Source of the DNA: Undaria pinnatifida
Lineage: Eukaryota; Sar; Phaeophyceae; Laminariales; Alariaceae
Reading direction: 5' to 3'
Assembly: GCA_012845835.1 (NCBI GenBank)
Contig: JABAKD010000004.1
Location: 3,132,433-3,196,432, forward strand
Length of the DNA stretch: 64,000 nt
Shown here: positions 1 to 12,900 of the stretch, in pieces
How positions within the stretch are numbered: the stretch's first letter is position 1
Layout of the letters: each line of letters begins with the position of its first letter
Notes under the pieces: generated by a model
What the model saw: the letters and a program-made list of their open reading frames with translations, nothing else
The model's database searches: none
Told to the model about the DNA's origin: nothing
Translations under genes and position numbers: made by a program

Positions 1-1060
1 CGGACATGTGCAACGGATTTTCAAGCGATGCGGAAAGTGCAAACACCGTATAGGGAAACCCCAAACGGAAACATAAAACGGGCACGTGATACGGATGCGT
101 GGAGCGGAAACGTGTGACAGGCCCACAATAAGTATAACCGGCAACGAATGCTGACGTTCGACATGTATGTAAAAGGGACGCTGATTATTCCAATTGTAAA
201 AGGGTAAGTATAACAAACGCGCGTAACGGGTGCCACATACAGCCGACGCACGCAACAGGCAAGTCCATACGATGCGTGCAATGGACGCGTGTGACGGACG
301 CGGGCAATGGATATGTGAGAGGGGCGCGTGGATCTGTCGCCCAAAAATATAGTATAAAACGGACTCCAGCAACGAATGCCGGTGACGAATATGGCGTGTG
401 CAAATGACACGTTCGCCCGACGTGAGAAGCCAACATGAGGAACAAACGCCTGAAATGGTATCCTAAACAAAGGACGAAAAAAACGGACCCGTCTAACGGA
501 TTCTCGTTATGGACGCATGTAACCGACGTGTGCAACATACACGTGTAACCGACGACACGTACACGGTAAACGCGCAGAGAATGTGTATAGTTGACGTGCC
601 AAAGGGGCGCTAGACCTTGGCACAGCAGACCAAAAAGGAACGGCACGTGCTACGATAGAGATAGTACTTTTCATCTGAAATAGTTTCTGAATGACGGGGC
701 TTCTTACCCCAAAATCGTTTGAAATACGTCATTTTTGTGCATGTTTCTCGTTGCTTACCTAGGCCGCGGGGATTTTTGTCCGGTAGCAACTTTATTTTTC
801 TCCAAATCAGTTTTTTGGGAGAGGTCTCGAGCTCCCGAATCAAGGAACCTCAGAAAAAAAGTGGTGCATCCATCTCTATCGTAGCACGCGTCGACACGTC
901 GTGCCGATACGCGTGACGGGTGCGTGCAACGGACACGGGAAACAGGTATATGAAAAGGGCGTCATTCAAAAAGACCAAGTGCAACGGACGCATCCGGGAT
1001 GACACACGCTCAGCAGAACCGCTTAGCGAACTTGTGTAACGAATGCATTCAAACGACGCA
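1..1060. repeat. Degenerate GCGTGYAACGGA minisatellite
   Basis: Short words such as CGTGTGACGGAC, GTGCAACGGACG and TGTAACCGACG recur at 15-25 bp spacing at 1-600 and 905-1060. The array is split by the inverted-repeat element at 646-888. No coding signal. Confidence 0.6.
646..888. mobile_element. MITE-A copy 1
   Basis: A 243-bp element with perfect 17-bp terminal inverted repeats (CGTGCTACGATAGAGAT at 646-662 and its complement at 872-888). The inside has no ORF of note and is shared with the copies near 5985 and 9184 (TTCTGAATGACG, CCTAGGCC, CAGTTTTT, CCTCAGAAAA). It inserted into the surrounding minisatellite. Confidence 0.75.
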
Positions 1061-1639
1061 GAAAACAAAATAGACCTACTTATCGTATCCGGAACAGGCG
1101 AAAAATATTTTCTGTCAAGCATCATCCGCTTGGGAAGGTACGATTTGTCTATTGCCGTACTATACGCGTGCCTGTTCCCAGCCTTGGTGGTGGCACTGCT
1201 TTCCAACAGCAGAAGTCTTCAGTTCTCTGTCATGGTTTTTCGACGCAGGGCACGTTCTTAGTGGTGCCTGATGTGGCGGTGTGTTTAGTTTCTCCAACCT
1301 GTCCCAATCTCCTTTTCAATATTCGTTCTAGTAGAAAGGAACTGGTCATATAGAAACTGCACTTCGTACGCGATTCAACGTTTCATTGCACGAGGAACCC
1401 GACCGAGTTCATGAAGAACGCGAGAAGGCCACGCGCCGCCGACTGAACCACACAACTTTACAAAGGCGGCGCCAAATGAGCTGAAACTTCGTGAGGGTCA
1501 GTAACGGCATCAAATATAGCCATCGGAATGGATGCTTGGGTCAAAGGGTATCCTGGACCGAGAATCTCGAGAATCGAAAGTTCGAGGAAGTTCCTTCACG
1601 ATCAAACATACCAACAAAGGCCGTCAGAGCACCAATCCT

Positions 1640-2430
1640 CTGGGTCCCAGCTATCTCAGCTCATCGTATCCTTGGAAATGGAAGAACTCACAATTTTCAG
1701 CACCCAGCCACCCTTGGAAATAGCGGGACTCAGCCGCTTCAGCCCTCATAAGGTACCCTCGAGACTCGCGGAGCTCGGTTATTTCAGCCCCTTGGAACTG
1801 GCGGAACTCAACACATTCCAGCCCCTTAGGACTGGCGGCACTCAGTCATTTCAGTCCCCAGACGCCCTTGGGACTCTGGCGGGACTCATTCAGCCCCCAG
1901 GTACTCGTTGTACTGGGCCCTCCAAAAAAGCTGGTACTGGCGAGACTTTGGCCGAGTTCCGAGGACTAGAACCGACCTCTCTCGTTTTTCGCGTGTTCAA
2001 TTTTAAGGGAGAACAAAAATACACGCAAGAAAAAACGCTGTATTTTCGGTTGACCCTTTGACTCGGCACTCGTGAGGACTCATCAACCAAAACAGCCCTC
2101 AGGTGCCCTTGGGACCGGGCGGGACCCAACTCATTTCAGTCCCCAGGTATCCTTGTAACTGGCATGACTCGGTCATTTCAGCATTCAGGAGCCCGTGGGA
2201 CTAGCAGGTACCCTCGGGACCGGTAAAACTCAGGCATGTCAGCATTCAGGGTGTCCTTGCGACTGGCGGGACTTGGCCATTTCAGCCCCCAGGCGGCTTC
2301 GGGACTGGCGGGGCTCGATTGCTCCAGCCCCCAGGTACCCTTGGGACTACAGTAGTAGGACTCAGTCATTTCGGGGCTCGGTACAAATGACACGCACTGA
2401 CGAGTTACTAACTGAGTCCTGAGGACTGGT
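1640..2430. repeat. Degenerate ~45-50 bp tandem repeat
   Basis: Recurring text CAGCCCCCAGGTACCCTTGG, then GACTGGCGGGACTCAG and TCATTTCAG, about a dozen diverged units. Roughly 1930-2095 is unrelated inserted sequence. Confidence 0.7.
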
Positions 2431-3340
2431 ACTGGCGCTCTGACGAGCTTTGCAAACAAACATTTTGGAAATGTCGGTCTGAAGGGGACCTTTTCCGGTT
2501 TAAAGTTTAGAGTATACACACACTATGATGGGATGGCGCTCGCCATAGCAACGCGTTCTCGGCGTATAGTGGTGGAATCAACGTTTTGGCCGCGGGGGAG
2601 ATTGTCCTCCCCTCTGTGGACCACTCTTGCGTGTGTTTCGCAAGTCCCCCTTATTCGTGCAATGCTTGGCGCCTGATTAGGTGAAAGTTGGAAAAAAAAT
2701 GTGGAGACCGAAAGAGAAATTTCGTACCGGGTACACCATTTGATCAATGATAGCTCCCACATGGTAATCAAATTCCAGAGCTAAGGAGGTGCTTGGTGGC
2801 AAGTCCACAGGATAGCAGCTGATCAAGGCACGTCCATTCATCTGCCGTGCTTATCAATTCAACTCGATGCCATCCTAGGTACCTGGCCTGAGACAATGGA
2901 GCATCGTAGAGAAGAACAAAAACGGCATGCCGCTGTCAGCCGGGGCCCGCCTACCTTAGCCTTGCTCGAGGATCCGAGTAATTATGGTCTCAAGACTATG
3001 GCTATCATCTCTCATTTGCATAAGCCCCTGAAATCTGGCCTTCGGTCACAAAAAAAGGCCAAGACAAATATGGATGGAAGAAACGAGTACATTTTACCTT
3101 CATGCCACGCTCTGCCTACCTGCCGATCGCACACTAACTATCGTAGAGGGATGGACGTGACGAATGTCACGCTCATCCTCCAATGCATCAAATGCACTCG
3201 TTCATTCCTAGCTTGCCAGGAGCCGTCCGCTAGCTACGCTTCCACTACTGTTGTTGCAACCCGGCGCATCATGCTGCGGCTTACGCATGCGCCCAACCCT
3301 TTGCAGAACCAAAGCATGCCACTAATCGACAAAACCCAGA
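2431..3340. other. Unannotated 3' flank of OST48
   Basis: No repeat family or family-matching coding sequence seen. A 158-codon plus-strand frame at 2896-3372 has no recognisable domain and lies antisense to the expected 3' UTR side of OST48. Confidence 0.4.
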
Positions 3341-3639
3341 ACACTACCCTCACCCCTGTGCAGGCAAAGTGACCTACCAGGTATGCAAGTGCCGATCACC
3401 CAGACCAACACCAACCAACCACCCCTGTGCAAATAAAAGGATATGTAAGCATGAAGCGATATAACCCAGGCGACCCCCAACTACCCCAGTGCAAAAAAAC
3501 GACACACATCACACATTGGGTATTTCCCGAGGACCCCAATACCCTTTTTGTTCTTGCTTTTCCCGACACCGGCGGCTCTGGGACCTGATATGTTACCCTG
3601 CCGCACAACCTGGAATGTTCACACAAACTTATCGAGAAT

Positions 3640-3745
3640 TTAGGCTGGCCACCCCCGGTGTACAGGAACGCTGCACGTAACAAGAGAAACCCACTACTCA
3701 CGCTATGCTGCGACCTATAATGCTATCCTGTTGCACAGCCTGAAA
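3640..3745 (-). pseudogene. Decayed copy of part of OST48 exon 10, downstream of the stop
   Basis: Plus-strand text CCCCCGGTGTACAGGAACGC recurs here from the real exon (3812-3831). It encodes AAFLYTGGGQ against AAFLYTGDGP in the real exon. It sits in the 3' flank. Weaker echoes with ACCCCTGTGCA continue down to about 3350. Confidence 0.75.
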
Positions 3746-3772
3746 TGCCCAGATCTGCAAGACCGCGCGGGG

Positions 3773-3937
3773 CTAGGACGACTTCACCGGGGATTTGGAC
3801 GGACCATCCCCGGTGTACAGGAACGCCGCACAGAACATGAGGAACCCAACCATTACGCTGAGGGCAGACGCGTAGTACGGGTAGGCAGCCACAAGAAACC
3901 TCTCGTACTCGCTGTGGGTGTAAGGTCGGATGGAGAC
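3773..3937 (-). CDS. DDOST: OST48 exon 10: transmembrane anchor and stop
   Basis: Codes residues 438-491. VSIRPYTHSEYERF and AAYPYYASA are the hallmark juxtamembrane motifs. The hydrophobic run SALSVMVGFLMFCAAFLY is the single membrane helix. The tail TGDGPSKSPVKSS lacks the KKxx-type dilysine end found in some homologues. The acceptor is CCAAACCCAG; the stop is TAG at 3773-3775. Confidence 0.95.
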   Translation of the reverse strand, partial: VSIRPYTHSEYERFLVAAYPYYASALSVMVGFLMFCAAFLYTGDGPSKSPVKSS

Positions 3938-6900
3938 CTGGGTTTGGAGGATGAAATGGCGTTAATAGTGAGGGGCGCGTGGGGAGGGGAGGGGTGGCGG
4001 GAAAGAGGTACGCATGAGGACATGATACATCAAACCCAATTGGACAATGTGATATTTGTGGGGGCACCGTGTACCCAGGCCGTCCGTAGTGCAGCCTGAA
4101 CTCAAGTGTACCGTAGGTGTCGGGCCCGCAACTGGAATGTCTAGCCAACTAGTAACTAGTCGGTGACTTACAGTCAGCCAACTCACGGTTCTACTAACCT
4201 GCGTTGACAACGGTCAAATTATCGCACACAACTAACCGCAACACCTAGAAAACTAAAAACTAGTAGGCGGCGTACTCACGGACCTACTGACCTGCATGGA
4301 GAACGACAACACTTCGTACCCAGGCTGTCGGCAGTGCACCCTGAACTTGAATATGCCGTATGAAACCAACTGAAATGCCTAGCCAACTAATAAACATTCG
4401 GCAAACGAATAAGCGTCCCTGCCACAGCCCTACTATGCCGCACGCAACAAAGTGCGTTGCCTAGCCAACTAACGAGTAGTCGGCGACCAATAGCCCTACT
4501 AACCTGCGCAGAGAAGGACGGCTCTGTAAACCCAGGCCGTCGGTAGTGCACCCTGAAGTTGAATATGCCGTACCCAACTAACCCATACCGACCAGCCAAC
4601 TATTGACCACTCAGTGACTCAAGAGTCCGGCAGAAGGTTGCACGCAACCAACTGTAACTTGGGGTCAGCCAACCACAGCCTGCCCCACACAACTAAGTTT
4701 AACGTCGAGCCACACAATAGCTAACTACGGCCATGCACTGACCTGCGTTGAGAAGGACAGGACCGTGTACCCAGGCCGTCGGTAGTGTACCCTGAATTTG
4801 AAGATGCCGTAGGTGTCAGGGACGGTGAAAGTGGTGCGGTAGAGCCCCCGAGCGCCGGCCTCAAGGGTGATACGCTCGTAAGCGTCCAGCATCACGAACT
4901 CCATCTGCCGACAAGAAAAGCAGTAAAAAAAAATACATACCAGGGTATCTAGGTATTAATAATAGTGTTGAGGTGAGACCAATTTCAATGTTCCACACGT
5001 CAGACAGATCACGACCAAGATCCTCTATAGACCATACAGATCATCTAGATCATCCACGTACATCCAGTACCTGCCGTTACGAGATGCAAAGCTGGATCTG
5101 CATCTATCGAGTACAAATCCAACCCAGAAAACATGTGCTAGATCATACAGATCGTACGGCTCCCACCCAGTAACATGAGCTAGAGGATACACAGATCTTC
5201 CCTGAAACATCTAGATGAAGAAGTGATCGGGTATTTTCTGCCTAATATGTTTCCAGTTTTGGGGCTCCAGAAAAAACTGCATGAGAAACATGAGACTTCC
5301 ATTACGGCTTCTGTTTTTCGGAAAGTGGTCTTACACTAAATTTGTTCGTCTTGTTTTCCCGTTTGCTTCTTTGTTAATCTCTGGATCGTATATTTTCCCT
5401 AGTAGGTGGTCTAATTTGCTAAATATTTTCAGAGTTCAGGGCGCCGGGGACGGCAAAGGCTGCGCACGGCAAAGGTGGTGCGGTAGAGCCCCCCTGGCGC
5501 CAGCCTCAAGGGTGACGCGCCCATACGCGTCCAGCATCGCAAACTCCATCTGTCGGCACACATGTACACATGCACACATGCATTAGTTCCGCGCAATATA
5601 ACGGCAGACCGTATGATAGTAACCCGCATCCACGATAAACACAAAAACCTGGGCATATACGTAAGTACCGTATTTTTACCAAACATGTTCGGTTGTGATC
5701 GCTAAGATCCCCCGGAGTAACAATTTTCGGCCGGGCATTAAATCGACAAAAATTAAGTGCGATTTTGAACCAACTGTCTAGTTTCTGCACGAGCAGCAGC
5801 AGTACGAATAGCATCGTGTAATTCCTTGCACGGTGGACTGGACACTAACCGTCTCATCTCCCCATCAGCGCGTCCAAAAACCCGCGATCCTTTGTGTGGC
5901 CGATGCTGTAGTAGTCTTGTAGATAGCGTTCGTCGATGTTTTTCCTTTAAAACCCCAAACGGATTGCCATACATGAATCACAGTGTGACGTGAGCTACAA
6001 CGGAGGTAGCGCTTTTTGGCTGACACATTTTCTGAAAGGCGGGGCCCCAAAAACTCTCCCTACACTAATATCGAGTAATTTTTCCCCCAAAACGGGTTTC
6101 CAGCTGTAAAGGCGTTAACCCCAAATCGTTGGAATTTCACCTCTTGTTTCGCAACAGGTTTCGTTGTAAACCTAGGCCATGGGACTGTTCGTCAGGTATA
6201 TATAAAGTTACTTCTATTGTTCGCCAAGAAATCAGTTTTTGGGTGAGATTTGAGATACAAAACTCCTCAAGCGAGGAGCCTCAGAAAAAAAAAGGTACAC
6301 AATTACCGTAGCATGCGCCGTGTAGAGCCTCAGAACAAAAAGGCAAATCTTTACCGAAGCATGCGCCGTGTACAGCCTCAGAAAAAAAAGGTACACAATT
6401 ACCGTAGCATGCGCCGTGCAGAGCCTCGAAAAAAGGTACCTGGTACATAGTTACCGTAGCATGCGCCGTGTAGAGCCTCAGAAAAAAAAGGCAAATCTTT
6501 ACCGAAGCATGCGCCGTGTACAGCCTCAGAAAAAAAAGGTACACAATTACCGTAGCATGCGCCGTGCAGAGCCTCGAAAAAAGGTACCTGGTACATAGTT
6601 ACCGTAGCATGCGCCGTGTAGAGCCTCAGAAAAAAAAGGGACATATTTTTACCGCAGCATGCGCCGTGTAGAGCCTCCGAAAAAAACAGGTGCCTGGTAC
6701 ATCTTTACCGTAGCATGCGCCGTGTGGAGCCTCAGGAAAAAAGGTACCTCTTTACCGTAGCATGCGCCGTGTACAGCCTCAGAAAAAAAGGTACCTGGTA
6801 CCTCGTTCCCATAGCATTCGCCGTGTAGAGCCTCGGAAAAAAAAAGGTACACCTTCACCGTAGCATGCGCCGAGTTTTAAAGTAGATTTTCTCCGAAACC

Positions 6901-9900
6901 CAGGGGGGCACAAAACAACGAAACTGGTGGCTTGTGGACAGACCTCGTCGGTATCTGTTCACAGGCGCGTCGCGCGGTAATTGCACTCTAAGGACATTTC
7001 TTATACAGTCCGATTTGTCAGTCGAAAACGGCCTTTTTTGACTGAAGCCCAAATCGAGCTTTCTTGCTCAGTCGAAAAAGGGCTTTTTCGACTCAACTTT
7101 TTTCGACTGAGAATTCCGAATGGCGGATTCAGTCCAAAAACTTTTTCGACTGGATCCTCCGGTCGAAAAACTCAGTCAAAACAGTTTTACACGTGTTTTT
7201 TGAAACCGATCGCATCGTTCATCTCACCACCAAACACACGCCCACACGGCCACATGGCCACACACCCATATGTACCAGGTACCACACTGCAGTATCATAC
7301 AAGGCGCTGACGCTGGCGTGACTGTCACTGCTGTTGCTCCTCGCAGCAAGTCAGCGTGGCGCATTCCTAGTTCCGCTCGCCAGCAGCGTGTATCACACGA
7401 CGCAGCAGCGCGCGGTATCGATCCCATGCTGCCAACACCGGTTGCGCCTGCTGTAGCTTTGGCGGCTTTCGGCTGAGTGCAACTCCACGAACGTAGCTTC
7501 GCGGCTTTCGGCTAAGCCCAAAGCCACCAACTCGCTGAGACGAGGGTTCGTCGAGCCATTGCTCGCGGAGGAAGCGCGAAGCACAGAGCTGCCAACCGAT
7601 TTCGACTGCTGTGAAGCAGTACTCCCTCACACCAACCACCTCTAGGAAGAGCACAAAAACTATAAAATCGACTCGACTGACGACACGAAGGACCAGAAGA
7701 TTCCAGTCGAAAAAAAGTCCAGTCGAAAAGGGCCGTTTTCGACTGGCGGAATCCTACTGTATAAGACATGGCCTAATTATATATATGTATATATATACGG
7801 TCGTCGGGAAAATCGGAATTCGTACCAGAGGGCTAGTGTGTTCTATTTAAGAAATAACAAAATACACTCGCACAGCTACTGTGAAATCGAAGATTTCGTC
7901 GAAACTCATATCGTGTGATAGTTCCAGCCGGAAACACCAGCACTATAAGAGCGACCGGCACTATTCCGCATGCTGACCGTACTGGTTGTCCCTATCAGCG
8001 CCAAGCGATTTCACGGGCGCTAGAGCGGAGAACAGGCACTACACAACCGGCACTATTGAGGGGACCAGTACTGTAAGCGGCGGCAAGTAGTCTCATTTAG
8101 TCACTGGTTCCTGGGACATCCCTTCACAAACACGGCACTGCAAGCGTAGAGTCGTCACCTGCACATCGTCCGCCGTGTAGGGTCCCCAGCCTCCCTTTTC
8201 TGAGTCGAACTCTTCTATCACCACCGAGTACGTCACGTTGTCCATCACCCGGTACACCTGTAACACAAAACAAACGGTTAGCCGAATCAGAGCAATTGTT
8301 GGTAAAAGTAGGTTGGGTTGGGTTGGGGTGGGTTGGGTTGGGTTGGGTTGGGTTGGGTTGGGTTGGGTTGGGTTGGGCTGGGTTGGGTTGGGTTGGGTTG
8401 GGTTGGGTTGGGTTGGGTTGGGTTGGGTTGGGTTGGGTTGGGTTGGGTTGGGTTGGGTTGGGTTGGGTTGGGTTGGGTTGGGTTGGGTTGGGTTGGGTTG
8501 GGTTGGGTTGGGTTGGGTTGGGTTGGGTTGGGTTGGGTTGGGTTGGGTTGGGTTGGGTTGGGTTGGGTTGGGTTGGGTTGGTTGGGTTGGGTTGGGTTGG
8601 GTTGGGTTGGGTTGGGTTGGGTTGGGTTGGGTTGGGTTGGGTTGGGTTGGGTTGGGTTGGGTTGGGTTGGGTTGGGTTGGGTCGGGTTGGGTTGGGTCGG
8701 GTTGAGTTGGGTTGGGCTGGGTTGAGTTAGGATTGGGGCGCGGCAGCACATGGATAGGTGGTTGGGTTGGGTAGGCGGGTTACGTGGGTTGGTGGGTGGG
8801 TGGGTGTGCGAGTAGGAGGATGGGTGGGCGATCCAAAGGAGGGAGCACTTCACACGGGGAGAGGCCACCCGGGGTCCGAGACGTCGACAAATACACCGAA
8901 CTGACGAGACCGGGCCTTCAGAGGGGGAATATTGACGATATAAAAGTGGCGACTGAAGCACCAATCTCGCGAAGCAACGAACGCAAACTGCTGGTTTATT
9001 AGTTACGGGTAATATTAGTTATCTTAACTACAATCCAAGGACCTGCACAACGACCGCGCATAGTTATATTTCCAAACTACAAGACAAGGACCTGTACAAC
9101 GATCGCGCGACACCATAGTTCACCATGCTACTGCGGACTCCCTCTAGCTGGTTGATATGCCGCATATATGTTTTTTTTCTAAACACGTGCCACGATGGGG
9201 GTGGCACTTTTCGGCCAGTTTTTTTTTCTGAATGACGTTGTCTCTTAACCCAAAACCGTGCGAATGTCAAGTCTTGTTTTCCATACGTGTGATTTTTTTC
9301 TCCACCAGGGCCACGACATTTGTTCATCAGGTTTGACCCTCATTTTTTTTTCTCAAAGTCAGTTTTTCGGTGGGGGACCAAAGAGGAGTCTCAGCAATAA
9401 GTTTGTAAATCGGTGCGCCCTCTGCCGTAGCAGGTATCTGATCACCATGTCGACGGCCCAAAAGCGGTAAAAAAGACGTACACGCCGCGCAAAGCCGTCG
9501 ACCTTGTTTCACGCCGCGTCGGCCGGAACGTGCCGCGCGTGGTTTGCCCCGCCTTCCTCAACAACCACGTCGAGAAGCAACTCAACCGACTCTCCACCCG
9601 CTAACTGCCTAAACGAAAAGCAATGCCTAGCGTAACTGTTCCGCTTGCATTTCTCCTAAACGACTAGTTTCTGCCAGTCGGTTCCCAAAGCTCGCTTTCT
9701 GTACTCTGCTGGATGCTTCGTTTCTCCATCACGGAAGGGGTCCCCCATGTAGGTGGTGTTCCAGAGCAATATAACCGCCTTGTTGGGGGAAGCCGCCTTA
9801 TTCATGCCGGGTCATGAGTGCAATTCCCCAGTCGCGCCCGTGTGCCAGAGCAATATGACCACCTTATTGAGGGAAGCCGCCTTATTCTCCATAGCCCGGT

Positions 9901-12900
9901 ACAGGTTGTGAGTGCACTTCCCCAGTCGCGCCACGCGATTCTGACCGCCTTGTATCGGGATACCGCGTAACTCAGACTGTTGCTAATGGCAATAAGCTGA
10001 TGTTTAGTCAGAAAGTTTAATATGCGAATGTACAGCCAAATTTTGCCCGGGCGCTTATCCACATGCTCGCTCTGTCCGCTAAATAGAGTTATGTCTCCTT
10101 ATCATTTCATGATACGGCCCGTCATCAATAACCATAGGCAAGTTTACTTCCATACAGGCAAAAACAGATGAGCATATATGCGAGTACAAATAGGTTTAGG
10201 TAAATAGCGTCAACTGCGAAGTACACCCAGATACATTTTAGTGCACATATCCCCAGCACGACTTGGGTGTAATCTTACCCACTAAAAAAATGCGATGGCA
10301 TCTTTACTATTGCGATCGATCCGAAAATAACCCCTCAGTTACTTGACTGTGCATCGACGGCTGATGCTATACTTATTTTACAACAGACATATGCCTCCCC
10401 CATCCCCTACTCAGCTTTTAGGTAATATATGGAAGAAGCGTAATGAGCGCCCAAATTTTGGAGGTGTCTTTATTAGGAGTAGGAGCGGTGCTCCGTCTCC
10501 AAAGGAGTGCGAGGTCAATAGTCAAATGACTACGGCAAGTAACAAAAGAGTACGCCTCCCGCCCCGGCTTAGGGCTTAGGTTTCTGGCTGGGGCCTTCAT
10601 CCCATCCATTATCGTCGCACTACTCTCGCCCTACCTCCCTGTCCCCTGCTCCAGCGCGCTATCTACACAAGTATTCGACATATCGCCAAACAAAACCGCT
10701 GTTTTCGCTCTCCCCCTTTTGTGGTGCTTTCGCGTTTTCGCGCAAGACGGGATCACAACAGTAAAACGCCACAACGACGAGTCTGCTGCCACCATTGAGA
10801 ATCAATCACCTCACGACAGTTTTTTTTTGGGGGGGGGGGCATTTGCCAAAATCAGCTACACACTATTAATAAACACAAGTACAAATTACACGCCAGGAAC
10901 CCTCCTATTGGCCAGCCTCACATCGCACCTGATCTGGGGTTGAAAAGGCCAGGTACATCCGGTTTTGTCTACTCAAAATTCCCCATCTAAAGTAAAAATA
11001 CCAACACTCACCATTATAGTGGACAAAAAAGAGGAACCCCCCCAATAAAAACTCACCTATAAAGTATATTACAAGTACCAACAACGCAGTTTGCAAAGAT
11101 GAGTATTGACCTGAAATTCGTCCAACTCACTCACGGCTGACGTCCTTAAAATATTTCTTAGAAAATACGTTGCATAGTTTTCAACTGGTATTGCCGTATT
11201 TTCGGCCAATCAGAGGCCATACGTGCACTGTCTCCCAGTAGAGCTTACCACTTATTTGAGAGAATGGTTGACGCACTTAATGTACGAGACGAAGGGGTTT
11301 CACCCTACATTGGTTGGTTGGTTGCTTTTTTTTTTTTTTTTTTTATCCTCCGGCGGATGGGGAAAAATAAAGCTTTAGCTCACCACACTTCCACGCATTT
11401 TCATACGCGTCGTGTGTCGATTTAACTCAGCTGCTTTCGCAGCCCAACGCTAGCTGGCGCACCATTCGGGTCCCATTTGTTGGTTGGTTGCGTTTCATCG
11501 GGGTAGGGTTAGGGTTAGGGTTAGGGTCTATATATCGCCCCGGTGGCGTATCAGGTTATCCCCGAGCCTGGTATAGGTCAGTGCATAAAGTTCGAATCCC
11601 CCCGAGCGCATACTCGAAATAGATTCGTGGGGACTTTTTCTTGTGCACAAATTGACTTGCGGAAAGCGCGAGAGCGTGAGTTAGCAACACTCGATGAAAA
11701 ATCGACGAGCGGTGGGATTGCTGAACACTATGCGCGATAAAAATTGAAGGCAAGAACCGGGGGGGGAAAGGGACGACACCTGTGACCACGGCTTTTGTCC
11801 AGAACCTGGAAAGTAGATGTGTGTGAAAAAAAAAATGTATACATAGATACGATATAATTTACGTACATACGACATACGACCCGCCACAACATACATATGA
11901 TACGCGCGTATACACAACAACGGGCACAGAGACAGCAGTTTATCTGCCACACCCCCGCGTCGAGGTCGGCTCAGTTTCTGATACGAGTACGAGTATAATA
12001 TTCATATCATACATAATAGATTTTGTCCCCCTCAGAAACGGGTTTTATAGTTTCCGCGCACAGACTGACTAAAATCATCCTGTTGACCCTGATAGCTACA
12101 CTGTAGTTGTAAGGGGAGCCGCCGACCTATATCCTTAATTGAGGACACACAACTCGTAATGCGCGCGATCGGAGTATCACACACAGCTTGCAAAGATGAG
12201 TTTCGACGAAATCTTCGATCTCACAGCTGGAGTGTATTTTCATTTTTTATAATAATATAATAGTACAGCAAAGGAACTTCGTGCCGCCGTGTGCAAGCGG
12301 TTCCACGAGAATGGTCGAGGCTTTAAAGCTGGCAATGGGTGGGGCGCCATAAGTACTCTTGCTGTGGCGCACGGGGTATCTTCCCATTCAAGGCTATTTT
12401 TTTTTTATTTTTATTTTAGATCCTCCTAGAGATCCGGGTGAAAAAAGCTCCAAAAAAAGCTCCATACACTTTCGTTTGTGTACCATTTTTTGTCCATCTG
12501 CAAAACGCAGACCTACTATATTCTGTACATCGTGCTAGGTCTGTTCCCAATATTGATCATTTACTGGCATGAGCCTACCATACTCGCACGAGGTATGTTC
12601 CCGCTTCCCGCCATCAAATACTGCTGCTTGCTCAAATAGTGCGTAAAGCGAGCAGTTCAATCTCAAATTAATCTCCGTGGCATGTGCTTTATCCGCACAA
12701 GTATACTACTGATGTGGCAACTATATACCTGGTACAACAGCAGCAGTAGGAGTAGGTGTGATTACGAACACACTAAAAACAAACACACACTCGAAAGCAT
12801 ACAGATACAGGTATGAATAAAAAAAGGGCCGTACGAAAAAGTTATCGAGATTTTGGAGGACGCACATTCGCTATGATTCTGCTGTTCAGGCGCAAATACG

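Larger units (their letters stand above)
4130..4720. repeat. CCAACTA word array in intron 9
   Basis: CTAGCCAACTA, CCAACTCACGG and AACTAGTCGG words recur between the exon 9 echoes, so the whole intron is a degenerate tandem duplication of the exon end plus the intron start. Confidence 0.65.

Noticed and set aside
2896-3372. A 158-codon plus-strand frame near the left edge
   Set aside because: No domain, odd composition, antisense to the OST48 3' flank, and the frame ends in echo sequence.
6270-6885. CRISPR-like array
   Set aside because: Units are variable, lack uniform spacers, derive from a MITE end, and the genome is eukaryotic.
8093-8964. Long Pro-Thr-Gln-Pro-Asn and Gly-Trp-Val-Gly-Leu frames
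   Set aside because: Pure pentanucleotide repeat artefact. Only 8159-8257 within it is a real exon.
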